64,000 bases of DNA. It comes from Nocardioides daedukensis. GTDB lineage: Bacteria; Actinomycetota; Actinomycetes; Propionibacteriales; Nocardioidaceae. Position numbers and translations under genes: made by a program. The DNA lies in the NCBI RefSeq assembly GCF_013408415.1, contig NZ_JACCAA010000001.1, positions 2,480,001 to 2,544,000 of the forward strand. The letters are read 5' to 3'. Below, one piece after another: positions 9,575 through 17,368 of this stretch (position 1 is its first letter; each line of letters begins with the position of its first letter). A model generated the notes under the pieces. That model made no database searches. It was given only the letters and a program-made list of their open reading frames with translations, and was not told the DNA's origin.

Positions 9575-10198
9575 ATGCGTCGCGTGTTTCGGTTGCTGTT
9601 CGCCCCGGTGGCTGGTCCGCTTCTCGGCCTGATCCTCGGTGGGGCCTCGCTGGTCGTGCTCAGTGCCCCGGCACACGCCTGCTCGTGCGCGAGCGTCGAC
9701 ACCGCGGAGCAGGTCGAGGGCGCCGACCAGGTCCTCCTGGGCACTGCCGATGCCCGGGCCGAGGCCGGGAATCGGGTGGAGCTGGTCGTGACCGTCGATG
9801 AGGTGCTCAAGGGCGATCCGGGCGACGTGGGCGACAAGGTCTCCGTGATCACCCACCGTGACTCGGCGTCGTGCGGCCTGGAGCCGTTGCCGGAGCCGGG
9901 CGTGCCGTGGGTCTTCTTCGCCTACGGCGAGGAGTCGGTCAAGGGCTTGGCGACGAACCTGTGCTCCGGGAGCGCGCCGGCGGACGAGGCCGACCTGGAG
10001 CTGATCAGGTCGACCGCGGGGTCCCCCGCCGATACCCAGTCGGACGACTCCCCGAAGGCCTCGCCGAACGGCGAAGCCGCTGAGGAGGGCGACACAGGCT
10101 CCGCCGACGGCGAGATCGTCCCGTTGTGGCTGCTGCTCACCGGCCTGCTGGTGGTCGCAGCGGCCGCCGGCGCCGTGGCGGTACGACGTACCCGCTGA
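9575..10198 (+). CDS. second exported NTR/TIMP-like protein with C-terminal anchor
   Basis: 207 residues. Signal peptide (1-35) ends at AHA, and the mature part starts CSCASVDTAEQVEGADQVLLG, followed by a beta-rich domain with two further cysteines (SCGLEP, NLCSGS), a Ser/Pro/Asp/Glu-rich stalk (about residues 145-175), a membrane helix and a basic RRTR end. This is a membrane-tethered surface protein. CTGGAGG upstream of ATG 9575 is the ribosome-binding site. It shares topology and the VDEVLKGD/IDKVHKGD motif with the preceding gene, so the two are probably a duplicated surface pair. Function unknown. Confidence 0.65.
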   Translation: MRRVFRLLFAPVAGPLLGLILGGASLVVLSAPAHACSCASVDTAEQVEGADQVLLGTADARAEAGNRVELVVTVDEVLKGDPGDVGDKVSVITHRDSASCGLEPLPEPGVPWVFFAYGEESVKGLATNLCSGSAPADEADLELIRSTAGSPADTQSDDSPKASPNGEAAEEGDTGSADGEIVPLWLLLTGLLVVAAAAGAVAVRRTR

Positions 10199-10231
10199 CC
10201 GCGCCCCGGCACGGTCAGAGGTGGGGCGACC

Positions 10232-10795
10232 TCAGAGGTACATGCCTCCGCTGCCGTGTCCCGGACCACCCTTCTCCTGCTGAGGAGAGGGGGAAGCGCC
10301 CTCAGGCTGCTCACCCGACTGCGGGATGAGCCCTGGCGGCAGCGCCTTGCGGATCTGCTCGAACTGCGCGCGCGACGCCATCTGCTGGGCATAGATCGCG
10401 GTCTGGATGCCGTGGAACAGCCCCTCCAGCCAACCGACCAGCTGTGCCTGCGAGATCCGCAGCTCGCTCTCGCTGGGCGTGCCCTCGGTGAACGGCAACG
10501 AGATCCGCTCCAGCTCCTCGACCAGCTCGGGGGCAAGGCCCGCCTCGAGCTCCTTGATCGACGCCTGATGGATCTCCTTGAGCCGGTTGCGGCTCGCCTC
10601 GTCCAGCGGAGCTGACTTCACTTCCTCGAGGAGCTGGCGGATCATCGTGCCGATCCGCATCACCTTCGCCGGCTGCTCGACCAGCTCGGTCACGTGTCGC
10701 TCGTCGTCGTCGCCGTCGGTGTCGTCGTCCTGACCCTGGGGGCCGAGGATGAGGATCTCCTGCTCGTCGGGCTGGTCCTGGGGGTGCTCGCTCAT
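10232..10795 (-). CDS. bpa: bacterial proteasome activator
   Basis: 187 residues. Acidic disordered N terminus (EILILGPQGQDDDTDGDDDE), a helical core (about 40-150) and a flexible Pro/Gly/Gln-rich tail ending GGMYL. The Bpa family forms a dodecameric ring that docks on the 20S proteasome through a C-terminal GQYL motif; GMYL keeps the penultimate Tyr-Leu pair. It would feed unfolded proteins to the proteasome without ATP. The start at MSEHPQDQ is supported by TAATCT at 10808-10803, 7 nt before the ATG. Confidence 0.88.
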   Translation of the reverse strand: MSEHPQDQPDEQEILILGPQGQDDDTDGDDDERHVTELVEQPAKVMRIGTMIRQLLEEVKSAPLDEASRNRLKEIHQASIKELEAGLAPELVEELERISLPFTEGTPSESELRISQAQLVGWLEGLFHGIQTAIYAQQMASRAQFEQIRKALPPGLIPQSGEQPEGASPSPQQEKGGPGHGSGGMYL

Positions 10796-10842
10796 GCGGC
10801 CCAGATTAGCCACCCGCGCCAGCACGCCTCAGAGGGTGCGGC

Positions 10843-11811
10843 TCAGACGGTGAGCAGGATCTTCCCCACGTGCCCGCTCTCCTCCATCAACCGGTGCCCC
10901 GCGCTGGCCTGGGCCAACGGCATCGAGGTGTGGATGACGGGGCGCACCCGTCCCGCAGCGACCAACGGCCACACGTGCTCCACCACTCCGGCGCAGATCG
11001 CGGCCTTCTCCTCGAGCGGACGACCGCGCAGCGAGGTGGCGTGCACGGCGCCGCGCTTGTTCAGCAGCATCCCGAGGTTGAGCTCGCCCTTCACGCCGCC
11101 CTGCATCCCGATCACGACCAGCCGGCCAGCGGTGGCGAGCGCCTTCACGTTGCCGGACAGATAGCTCGCGCCCATGTTGTCCAGGATGACGTCGGCACCG
11201 CCGGCGTCCTTGAGCACCTCGACGAAGGACTCCTCGCGATAGTTGATGCCCCGCGTCGCACCCAGGTCGGCACAGACGGCGAGCTTCTCCGGGGATCCGG
11301 CGGTGGTGAACACCTCGGCGCCGAGCGCGGAGGCGAGCTGGATCGCGAACGTGCCGATCCCGCCGGCGCCACCGTGCACCAGGAACCGCTCGCCCGCCTT
11401 GAGGCCGGCGAGCATGAAGACGTTGGACCACACCGTGGCGGCCACCTCGGGCAGACCGGCGGCCTCGGTCAGGGAGACCCCCTCGGGCACCGGCATCAGC
11501 TGGCCGGAGGGGACGGCGACCAGTTCGGCATACCCGCCGCCGGCGAGCAGAGCGCAGACCTCGTCACCGACCTGCCAGTCCTGCACGCCCTCACCGAGGG
11601 CGACGACGGTGCCGCTGCACTCGAGGCCGATCACGTCCGAGGCGCCGGGCGGCGGGGGATAGAGGCCCTGTCGCTGCAGGGTGTCGGCGCGGTTGACCGC
11701 GGTGGCCGCGACCTTGACCAGCACCTCGCCCGCTGCGGGCTCGGGGTCGGGCAGTTCGGCAAGGGACAGGACGTCGGGAGCACCGGTCCCGTCGGCGACG
11801 ATCGCACGCAT
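10843..11811 (-). CDS. NAD(P)H:quinone oxidoreductase (zinc-free MDR)
   Basis: 322 residues of the medium-chain dehydrogenase family, quinone-oxidoreductase branch: an N-terminal GroES-like domain (LYPPPPGASDVIGLECSG at about 50-67) and a Rossmann domain with VHGGAGGIGTFAIQLASALG near 145. The structural zinc cysteines are absent, as expected for QOR enzymes. It likely reduces quinones or enones with NADPH in the cytoplasm. TAGTGT and a 6-nt gap before the ATG on the minus strand point to a leaderless transcript. Confidence 0.9.
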   Translation of the reverse strand: MRAIVADGTGAPDVLSLAELPDPEPAAGEVLVKVAATAVNRADTLQRQGLYPPPPGASDVIGLECSGTVVALGEGVQDWQVGDEVCALLAGGGYAELVAVPSGQLMPVPEGVSLTEAAGLPEVAATVWSNVFMLAGLKAGERFLVHGGAGGIGTFAIQLASALGAEVFTTAGSPEKLAVCADLGATRGINYREESFVEVLKDAGGADVILDNMGASYLSGNVKALATAGRLVVIGMQGGVKGELNLGMLLNKRGAVHATSLRGRPLEEKAAICAGVVEHVWPLVAAGRVRPVIHTSMPLAQASAGHRLMEESGHVGKILLTV

Positions 11812-11854
11812 ACGACCACACTAGGCCGTGCCTGACTGAGCGGTGCCTGCGCAG

Positions 11855-12202
11855 TCAGGGGCGCGCGGACTCCAGGTCCTCGAGGTCCTCGACGTCGCCG
11901 GTGTGGTCGACCCCGGTGTCGTCCGGCACGGGGTCATTGACGTCGTCCGGGTCGGGCGCGCCTGCGGGCTGCTCCCAGTGGTCGGCCAGGGTCTGCGCGC
12001 GGGCAGCGAGCTGCTCGATCTCCTCGACGGAAGCACCCTTGACGCCCGCGGCATAGCCGAGCAGATAGGTGGTCAGCGGCGCCGCCGGCCGGACCACGTT
12101 GTGCGCCGCCGCCCGGGCGAGGTCCAGCACCAGCGCCTCGTCGAGTTCCGTCTCGATGTCGAGGACGTCGCACAGCTCGTCGATCCAGTCGTGAAGGTTC
12201 AC
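11855..12202 (-). CDS. DUF6457 domain protein
   Basis: 115 residues from GTG 12202 (VNLHDWIDELCDVLDIETE). The helical core includes LDLARAAAHNVVRPAAPLTTYLLGYAAG, the recognisable DUF6457 signature, then an acidic C terminus (DPDDVNDPVPDD). Members usually sit beside molybdenum-cofactor genes, as here: the MobA-like gene is directly upstream on the same strand. A role in cofactor handling is inference from position. The longer ATG start at 12265 would add residues without family support. Confidence 0.7.
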   Translation of the reverse strand: MNLHDWIDELCDVLDIETELDEALVLDLARAAAHNVVRPAAPLTTYLLGYAAGVKGASVEEIEQLAARAQTLADHWEQPAGAPDPDDVNDPVPDDTGVDHTGDVEDLEDLESARP

Positions 12203-12261
12203 ACCTCCACAGTCCAATGGCGAGGCAGGACGCGCAACCCCTGCGGGCGATTTGATGGTGC

Positions 12262-12822
12262 TCACTCGACGTCTCGCAGGTCGGCCCAGCCGTCGATGTC
12301 ACGCGCTTCACGGTCCTCGGCAGGCACGTCGACGAGGTCGAGTCCGGCGAGGATCCGGTGGATCGGCAGGCCGAACTCCTCGCCGTACGCCGGTCGCACG
12401 GCCTCCAGTGCCTCCGTCCGTACGACGAACGCGAGCTGGCGCCGCCCGTCCGCGTCGCACAGGATCGCGCCCGGGTGCCCCTCGGCGGCGCGGCGCAGGC
12501 GGCTGATCGTCCCCATCGAGACGAACGGCATGTCGACGGCGAGCACGATCACCTCCTCCGGGCGACGCGCAAAGGCGCTCAGCCCGTGCAGCAGCCCCGC
12601 GGCAGGTCCGCCGAGCGGCGGATCCTCGCGCGTGAAGGTCACCGGACGTTCGGTGCGGACCCAGTCGCCGAGCACCACCACCTCGCCGGCGTCGATCACC
12701 GCGTCCAGCGTCCACGCCAGCAGCGTGCGTCCGTGCAGCTCGATCGATGCCTTGTCGACGCCACCCATCCGGGCGGCGGTGCCGCCGGCGAGGATGACCG
12801 CTCCGAGTGCCTGGCTGCTCAT
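12262..12822 (-). CDS. mobA: MobA-like nucleotidyltransferase (molybdenum cofactor guanylyltransferase)
   Basis: 186 residues from MSSQALGAV. The nucleotidyltransferase signature GAVILAGGTAARMGGVDKA (residues 7-25) and AVDMPFVS (metal-binding Asp, near residue 97) are visible. MobA links GMP to molybdopterin to make MGD; related CTP-dependent MocA-type enzymes cannot be excluded. CACAAT at 12835-12830 sits 7 nt before the ATG, back-to-back with the CACAAT box of the divergent nitrilase gene. Confidence 0.8.
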   Translation of the reverse strand: MSSQALGAVILAGGTAARMGGVDKASIELHGRTLLAWTLDAVIDAGEVVVLGDWVRTERPVTFTREDPPLGGPAAGLLHGLSAFARRPEEVIVLAVDMPFVSMGTISRLRRAAEGHPGAILCDADGRRQLAFVVRTEALEAVRPAYGEEFGLPIHRILAGLDLVDVPAEDREARDIDGWADLRDVE

Positions 12823-12878
12823 GGCCGTCATTGTGGCCGATCGGCCGCACATTGGAACGAGGACGGCACAATGGCGGG

Positions 12879-13694
12879 ATGGCCGAGCTGCGAGATGACT
12901 CCGAGGACCGACTCACGGTTGCTCTGGTGCAACAGGCGTCGGGCCTCGAACCCACGCCGAACCGGGAGGCGCTCAAGGCTGCGATCGAGGGCGTCGAGGC
13001 CGACCTGGTGGTCTTCCCCGAGGCCTTCGCCCGCGACTTCGGCAGCCCCGGAGACGACATCTCGGCATTTGCCGAGCCGCTGGACGGACCGTTCGTGCAG
13101 GCGGTCGAGGAGATCTCCGGGCCCGAGCGCACGGTCGTGGCCGGCATGTTCGAGGTGTCCGCGGACCCCCAGCGCCCGTTCAACACCTTGGTCGTGCGGG
13201 GCGCCGCGGAGGCGAACTATCGCAAGATCCACCTCTACGACTCGTTCGGCTACAAGGAGTCCGACCGGCTCACCGCGGGGGAGTGGGACCCGGTCGTCGT
13301 GGAGCTCAACGGCTTCACCGTCGGGCTGATGACCTGCTACGACCTGCGCTTCCCCGAGCTGTCCCGGGCCCTGGTCGACCGGGGAGCCGACGTGATCGTG
13401 GTGCCGGCCGCCTGGGTTCCCGGGCGCACCGAGGAGGAGCACCGCAGCAAGATCAACCACTGGACGACGCTGGCGCGGGCCAGGGCGATCGAGAACACGG
13501 CGTACGTCGTGGCCGTCGGGCAGGCTGCGCCCCGCTACACCGGGCACTCACTCGTGGTGGACCCGTTCGGGGACGTCGTGGTGGAGACCCAGGGCGATCC
13601 GACGGTGCTCACGGCGACTCTCGAGCGTGACGTGATCGACAAGGCACGGAGCACGAATCCCTCTCTGGCCAACCGTCGGCGTGCGGACCGATAA
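12879..13694 (+). CDS. carbon-nitrogen hydrolase (nitrilase superfamily amidase)
   Basis: 271 residues. The Glu-Lys-Cys triad is present: FPEAF (Glu), YRKIHLYDSFG (Lys) and MTCYDLRFPEL (Cys). The compact length and the DLRFPE segment fit the Nit/omega-amidase branch that hydrolyses small amides such as deaminated glutathione or alpha-ketoglutaramate; the substrate is not certain. CACAAT at 12867-12872 is 6 nt before ATG 12879, so the gene probably has a leaderless promoter divergent from mobA with only 56 nt between the two starts. Confidence 0.9.
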   Translation: MAELRDDSEDRLTVALVQQASGLEPTPNREALKAAIEGVEADLVVFPEAFARDFGSPGDDISAFAEPLDGPFVQAVEEISGPERTVVAGMFEVSADPQRPFNTLVVRGAAEANYRKIHLYDSFGYKESDRLTAGEWDPVVVELNGFTVGLMTCYDLRFPELSRALVDRGADVIVVPAAWVPGRTEEEHRSKINHWTTLARARAIENTAYVVAVGQAAPRYTGHSLVVDPFGDVVVETQGDPTVLTATLERDVIDKARSTNPSLANRRRADR

Positions 13695-13704
13695 CCTGTC
13701 CGCC

Positions 13705-14769
13705 GTGTCAAGCACCCAACGTCCCGCCGGCCGCCGTATGGCGGAGCGACCCCCGTCGCGCCTGTCGGGCCTGAGGAGCAAGGTCAGGCAGGGCTGGCGC
13801 AAGGTCCTCAGTGTCGCCTGGCCGGGCTGCATGCTGGCGCTGTTCCTGGCCATGGTGATGGCCGGTTGTGCCGCCCTCGGGTTCGGCCCGGCGTGGTTCG
13901 ACCAGGCCGCCGCCGTGACCATCTCCACGGCCTATGCGACCTCGCTCGCGGTCAGGACCGGCGGCAGGCCGATCATCTTCGGCTGCTTGGCCTTGGCCCT
14001 GGGCCTGCTCGCGGTGATCTCCGACGTGGACCTGCTGCGCACCGGAGCGGCCGTGATGACCGCTGTCTCGGCGAGCGTCCTGGGCGTGATGGGCACCCGC
14101 CCCGCGGTCCGGTTCCGTGGAGCGGTCCGCGAGCTCGGCGTGGTGCTCCTGATCTCCGGCATCGGCGCCTTCGGCGTGGTCGGCTATCGGCCGGTGGTCG
14201 CGCTCGACCGCTTCGACTACGTGGCCCTGGCGCTCTCCTTCGCCCTGGCCGCGGTGCTGGTCTACAACCTCGGCGCCGGTCTGCACGGCCTGGGCAAGCG
14301 CGGCGCGATCGTGGTCGTCGTCGGCTCGGTCGGGGTGGCGATCATCCTGGCGTACGCCGAGCTGCTGCGCCGCTATGGTGCGCCGGGCTTCGTCAACGAC
14401 GTCCTCGACGTGGTCCGGTGGATGCGCGAGAACCTCGGCGCCGCGCCCAAGCCTGTCCAGGCCCTGGTCGGGATCCCGGCCATCCTGTGGGGCTGCCACG
14501 TCCGCGCCCGTCGGCGCCAGGGCTGGTGGGTGTGCGCCTTCGGTGTCGCCCTGACCACCTCGGTGGCCAGCCTGCTGATCAACCCGGTGACGGGCTGGTT
14601 CGAGGCGGTCCTGATCGTCGTCTACTCCGCCATCCCCGGCATCGCCGTGGGCTATGCGTTGATCCGGATCGACCTTGCCCTGACCGGCCCGCGCGGACGT
14701 CGCGCGCGCCGTGAGGAGGAGGAGTCGGCGCTGCGCCCCGAGCCCAGCCGGTTCCTGCCCCTGCTGTGA
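13705..14769 (+). CDS. polytopic membrane protein of unknown function
   Basis: 354 residues. About 60 basic cytoplasmic residues (RRMAERPPSRLSGLRSKVRQ) precede a string of roughly ten hydrophobic helices from residue 40 to 325, then a charged tail (RRARREEEE). No signature motif is recognised. The start is GTG 13705, chosen because TAACCT at 13692-13697 lies 7 nt upstream; an in-frame GTG at 13681 overlaps the nitrilase gene end and is less likely. It lies 10 nt after the nitrilase stop. Confidence 0.7.
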   Translation: MSSTQRPAGRRMAERPPSRLSGLRSKVRQGWRKVLSVAWPGCMLALFLAMVMAGCAALGFGPAWFDQAAAVTISTAYATSLAVRTGGRPIIFGCLALALGLLAVISDVDLLRTGAAVMTAVSASVLGVMGTRPAVRFRGAVRELGVVLLISGIGAFGVVGYRPVVALDRFDYVALALSFALAAVLVYNLGAGLHGLGKRGAIVVVVGSVGVAIILAYAELLRRYGAPGFVNDVLDVVRWMRENLGAAPKPVQALVGIPAILWGCHVRARRRQGWWVCAFGVALTTSVASLLINPVTGWFEAVLIVVYSAIPGIAVGYALIRIDLALTGPRGRRARREEEESALRPEPSRFLPLL

Positions 14770-14836
14770 GGGAATTGGTCCGGGGCCGCCGTGCGCCCGG
14801 ATCGGCGTACCCCTCGGTAACGGCTAGGTTCGAAGC

Positions 14837-15067
14837 ATGAGTCGGGAACGAGCCACGGACATCGTCGCGGAGATGGTCGCCAATGTGATCGCAGTGTCGG
14901 TCGAGGTGGGCGACACCGTGGCCGCGGGCGACCAGGTCCTGCTGCTCGAGTCGATGAAGATGGAGATCCCCGTCCTCACCGACCAGGGTGGCCGCATCGA
15001 CAAGATCCGCGTCGGCGTCGGAGACGTCATCCAGGAGGGCGACATCCTCCTGACGATCATTCACTGA
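14837..15067 (+). CDS. stand-alone biotin/lipoyl attachment domain protein
   Basis: 76 residues that form a single biotinyl domain. The biotin-accepting lysine is in ESMKMEIPVLTD, the canonical MKM motif, and the two beta-hairpin glycines (VGDTVAAGDQ, VGDVIQEGD) are in place. Free-standing carriers of this size (BLP type) occur in actinobacteria and their carboxylase partner is often encoded elsewhere; no carboxylase gene is within this window. TAGGTT at 14825-14830 is 6 nt before the ATG. A lipoyl role is less likely because of the MKM sequence. Confidence 0.9.
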   Translation: MSRERATDIVAEMVANVIAVSVEVGDTVAAGDQVLLLESMKMEIPVLTDQGGRIDKIRVGVGDVIQEGDILLTIIH

Positions 15068-15112
15068 TCGCAGATCCGGCTGCCGGTCAGGCGTCGTTCA
15101 GTTGGGCTTTCT

Positions 15113-15200
15113 TGGCAGAGGGGGCGGGATTCGAACCCGCGGTAGGTCTCCCTACGACCGCTTTCAAGGCGGTTCCGATAGGCCACTCCGGCACCCCTCC
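15113..15200 (-). tRNA. tRNA-Ser (anticodon TGA)
   Basis: On the minus strand the 7-bp acceptor stem (GGAGGGG with CCCCTCT), the long class II variable arm, the TTCGAAT T-loop and the anticodon TGA in CTTGAAA are all present. The discriminator is G and a CCA end is encoded (minus-strand bases 15115-15113). A TAGACT -10-like box at 15236-15231 lies upstream. Confidence 0.95.
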
Positions 15201-15274
15201 GAGCACCCCGACGAGCGGTGTGCGGTGAGCAGTCTACGGGTGAGGGCCGCCGGATGTGCCAGCAGTGCCGCGAA

Positions 15275-15649
15275 CTATTCCGAGCCGCCGAGCTCGAGCT
15301 CGACCTCGTCGTAGGCCAGGTCGCGAAGCCGCTGCAGGTGGTGGTTGACGTCATTGATGGTGCGCTTGAGCTCGGTGCGCAGACCGGCCAGGTCGGCGGA
15401 TTCGAGGACGGCCGGGCCCAGGGCGGCCAGTCGAGTCATCAGCGCGCTGCGCTCACGCAGCACGGATCCCTCACGTGCGACCAGCCATCCGTCCCGGGCG
15501 TTGCTGGTCTCGGTGGCGAGGCCGTCGCGGATCACCGCGAGGCGTTGCCGTACGGTCCAGCGCCAGTTGCCCAGTGCGGTCCCGGTCGGCAACCGCGCAT
15601 CGATGAGCTGGGCGAGGCCGGCAAGACTCTGCTGCAGCGGTTCGGGCAT
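15275..15649 (-). CDS. small helical hypothetical protein
   Basis: 124 residues from ATG 15649 (MPEPLQQSLAGLAQL), which follows a strong AGGAGG ribosome-binding site. The protein is almost entirely predicted helix with heptad-like leucines (LRTELKRTINDVNHHLQRLRDLAYDEVELELG at the C terminus), no membrane segment, no cysteine and no recognised motif. A coiled-coil or four-helix structural role is plausible. It lies between tRNA-Ser(TGA) and a divergent small membrane protein. Confidence 0.7.
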   Translation of the reverse strand: MPEPLQQSLAGLAQLIDARLPTGTALGNWRWTVRQRLAVIRDGLATETSNARDGWLVAREGSVLRERSALMTRLAALGPAVLESADLAGLRTELKRTINDVNHHLQRLRDLAYDEVELELGGSE

Positions 15650-15756
15650 GACAACCTCCTGCTGAGTGGGCGCTGGCGTTCTTTGAGTGTGACGTGGATC
15701 ACGCACCCACACAAGGGCGAGTTGGGCGCCACGGCCGACTGCGGGAGAATCAAGGC

Positions 15757-16224
15757 GTGTCGCACGACTATCGCCTCGCCCCGCACCTCGCCGCCCGCAT
15801 CTTCGGGTTCACCCTGCTGCTCCTGGGAGGGATCGTCTTCGTCGCGACGGCGATCGTGGTCCTGTTCAGCGCCCCGGTCCTGATCCTCACCGTGGCGGTC
15901 GTGCTCGCCGTTGCAGGCGTGTTCGTGCTCGGGTTCCTGCTCCGCTCGCGGGCGTACGTCGTGCGCACCACCGCCGACGGCTATCGCGTGCGATTCGTCC
16001 GTGGTGCCGGCGTCAAGCAGGCGCGGTGGGGCGACGTCGAGGAGTTGGTCACCAACACGATCGCGGGCTCACCCTGCCTGGTGCTGAGGCTTCGCAACGG
16101 CACCGCGACCACGATCCCGGTCGAGGTCCTCGCGGTCGACCGCGAGCAGTTCGTGCGCGACATCTCGACCCACCTCAAGGAGCGCGGCTTCAAGCCCGAC
16201 AAGCGCCGCCCCAAGCGAAAGTAG
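15757..16224 (+). CDS. two-helix membrane protein with PH-like cytoplasmic domain
   Basis: 155 residues from GTG 15757, with GAGAAT 6 nt upstream (leaderless pattern). Two adjacent transmembrane helices (about 15-38 and 42-65) are followed by a small beta-rich domain (YVVRTTADGYRVRFVRGAGV, WGDVEELVTN, LVLRLRNGTATTIPVEVL) resembling bacterial PH-like domains, and a lysine/arginine-rich tail (KPDKRRPKRK). Function unknown. tRNA-Ser(GCT) follows 50 nt downstream. Confidence 0.65.
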   Translation: MSHDYRLAPHLAARIFGFTLLLLGGIVFVATAIVVLFSAPVLILTVAVVLAVAGVFVLGFLLRSRAYVVRTTADGYRVRFVRGAGVKQARWGDVEELVTNTIAGSPCLVLRLRNGTATTIPVEVLAVDREQFVRDISTHLKERGFKPDKRRPKRK

Positions 16225-16274
16225 ACCCGATTCTGCGGCCGGCATGATCTGCAGGTAGCCTAGGCGCGCATTCT

Positions 16275-16365
16275 GGAGGCGTCGCCTAGTCCGGTCTATG
16301 GCGCCCGCCTGCTAAGCGGGTTTGGGGCTAAAACCCCATCGAGGGTTCAAATCCCTCCGCCTCCG
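16275..16365 (+). tRNA. tRNA-Ser (anticodon GCT)
   Basis: Class II tRNA: acceptor stem GGAGGCG pairs with CGCCTCC (16358-16364), the anticodon loop reads CTGCTAA with GCT, the variable arm is long, and the T-arm is GAGGG-TTCAAAT-CCCTC. Discriminator G at 16365; CCA is not encoded. TAGCCT at 16256-16261 is a likely -10 box. Confidence 0.95.
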
Positions 16366-16391
16366 CCGTGTGATGTCGCAGGACATCGGAG

Positions 16392-16425
16392 ACACCCGAA
16401 CCCACGGAAACGTGGGTTCGGGTGT
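16392..16425. terminator. perfect hairpin terminator after tRNA-Ser(GCT)
   Basis: A perfect 15-bp stem (16392-16406 with 16411-16425) closed by a GAAA tetraloop and followed by TT. It ends about 60 nt after the tRNA and also serves the minus-strand transposase remnant. Confidence 0.85.
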
Positions 16426-16428
16426 TTG

Positions 16429-16776
16429 TCATTTCGGGGTTCGTGGCTGGTAGTCGCGGGTGATGTCGATGGTGAGCTCGCGGAGTAGTTCGCCGGTGAT
16501 GGCGTGGACGACTCTGACATCGAGGTCTTGGATGAGCAGGATGACGTGGGTTCGGCTGTGGGTTCGTCCGATGCCGATGTGGCGGAGTTTGCCTGCGACG
16601 CGGAGTGTGACGGTGCCGGATTTGTCGCCTCGGCAGGTGTCTGTTTCTCGGTGAACAGGGCAGTGATGACCAGGCGTGCCTTCGACATGGTCGAGCATCG
16701 GCCTCAAGGTGCTGTCTACGATGACGTGAGACAGCGTGTCTCCTATGTCTTGAGACATCTGTCTCCGATGTCCTGA
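16429..16776 (-). pseudogene. IS481-type transposase remnant (C-terminal end only)
   Basis: The minus-strand frame ends with a segment I recognise as the extreme C terminus of IS481-family transposases: GTVTLRVAGKLRHIGIGRTH, then VILLIQDLDVRVVHAITGEL and RELTIDITRDYQPR. A full transposase is about 330-400 residues; only some 75 recognisable residues survive here, with no DDE domain. The first 40 codons (MSQDIGDTLSHVIVDS) look like joined non-coding element DNA. The 16366-16880 interval holds nothing else except two hairpins. It marks a past insertion and internal deletion just downstream of tRNA-Ser(GCT). Confidence 0.7.
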
Positions 16777-16823
16777 TCCAGCACACCACCGCCACCGCCG
16801 TGTGATCCCGCAAGGGGTCGACG

Positions 16824-16853
16824 CTCCCGGATCCACGTTGCTGGGTCCGGGAG
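16824..16853. terminator. imperfect hairpin, second terminator-like module
   Basis: CTCCCGGATCC (16824-16834) pairs with GGTCCGGGAG (16844-16853) with one bulged base. The flanks (CCGCCGTGTGAT before, GTCATTTC after) repeat those of the hairpin that follows the tRNA, so the two may be duplicated or displaced copies of one terminator module. Confidence 0.5.
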
Positions 16854-16880
16854 TCGTCATTTCCAGGGGCTGGTTCCGGC

Positions 16881-17342
16881 CTACTGGAGCGGGATCTCGA
16901 CGCCGTGCTCGGCCTCTGGGCGCGGGCCGAAGATCCGCCGCTCCGATTCCTCGATCGTCACGTCGTTGATGCTCGCCTCACGGCGTTCCATCAGCCCCTG
17001 CGCGTCGAACTGCCACAGCTCGTTGCCATAGCTGCCCCACCACTGTCCGGCCGCGTCGTGCCACTCGTACTGGAACCGGACAGCGATCCGGTTCTGGCGG
17101 AACCCCCACAGGCTCTTGCGCAGGGCGTAGTCGAGCTCGCGTTCCCACTTGGCGGTCAGGAACCAGATGATCTCCTCGCGTCCGCTGACGAACACGTCGC
17201 GGTTGCGCCACACGGAGTCGGGTGTGTAGGCCCCGGCGACGCGCTCGGGGTCACGGCTGTTCCAGGCGTCCTCGGCCGCCTGCACCTTCTGCAGTGCGGT
17301 CTCCTCGGTGAACGGCGGGAACGGGGGGCGGGACTCGCTCAT
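16881..17342 (-). CDS. DUF1348 / NTF2-like family protein
   Basis: 153 residues from [18 protein letters not shown]. The core ([23 protein letters not shown], then [22 protein letters not shown] and [13 protein letters not shown]) is the nuclear-transport-factor-2-like DUF1348 fold: a cone-shaped pocket protein of unknown catalytic role. AAGGAAG is the ribosome-binding site before ATG 17342. An Imm5-like gene lies immediately upstream on the same strand (26-nt gap), so the two may be co-transcribed. Confidence 0.85.
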   Translation of the reverse strand: MSESRPPFPPFTEETALQKVQAAEDAWNSRDPERVAGAYTPDSVWRNRDVFVSGREEIIWFLTAKWERELDYALRKSLWGFRQNRIAVRFQYEWHDAAGQWWGSYGNELWQFDAQGLMERREASINDVTIEESERRIFGPRPEAEHGVEIPLQ

Positions 17343-17368
17343 GCTTCCTTCTCTCGTAGGCCGTGTTC

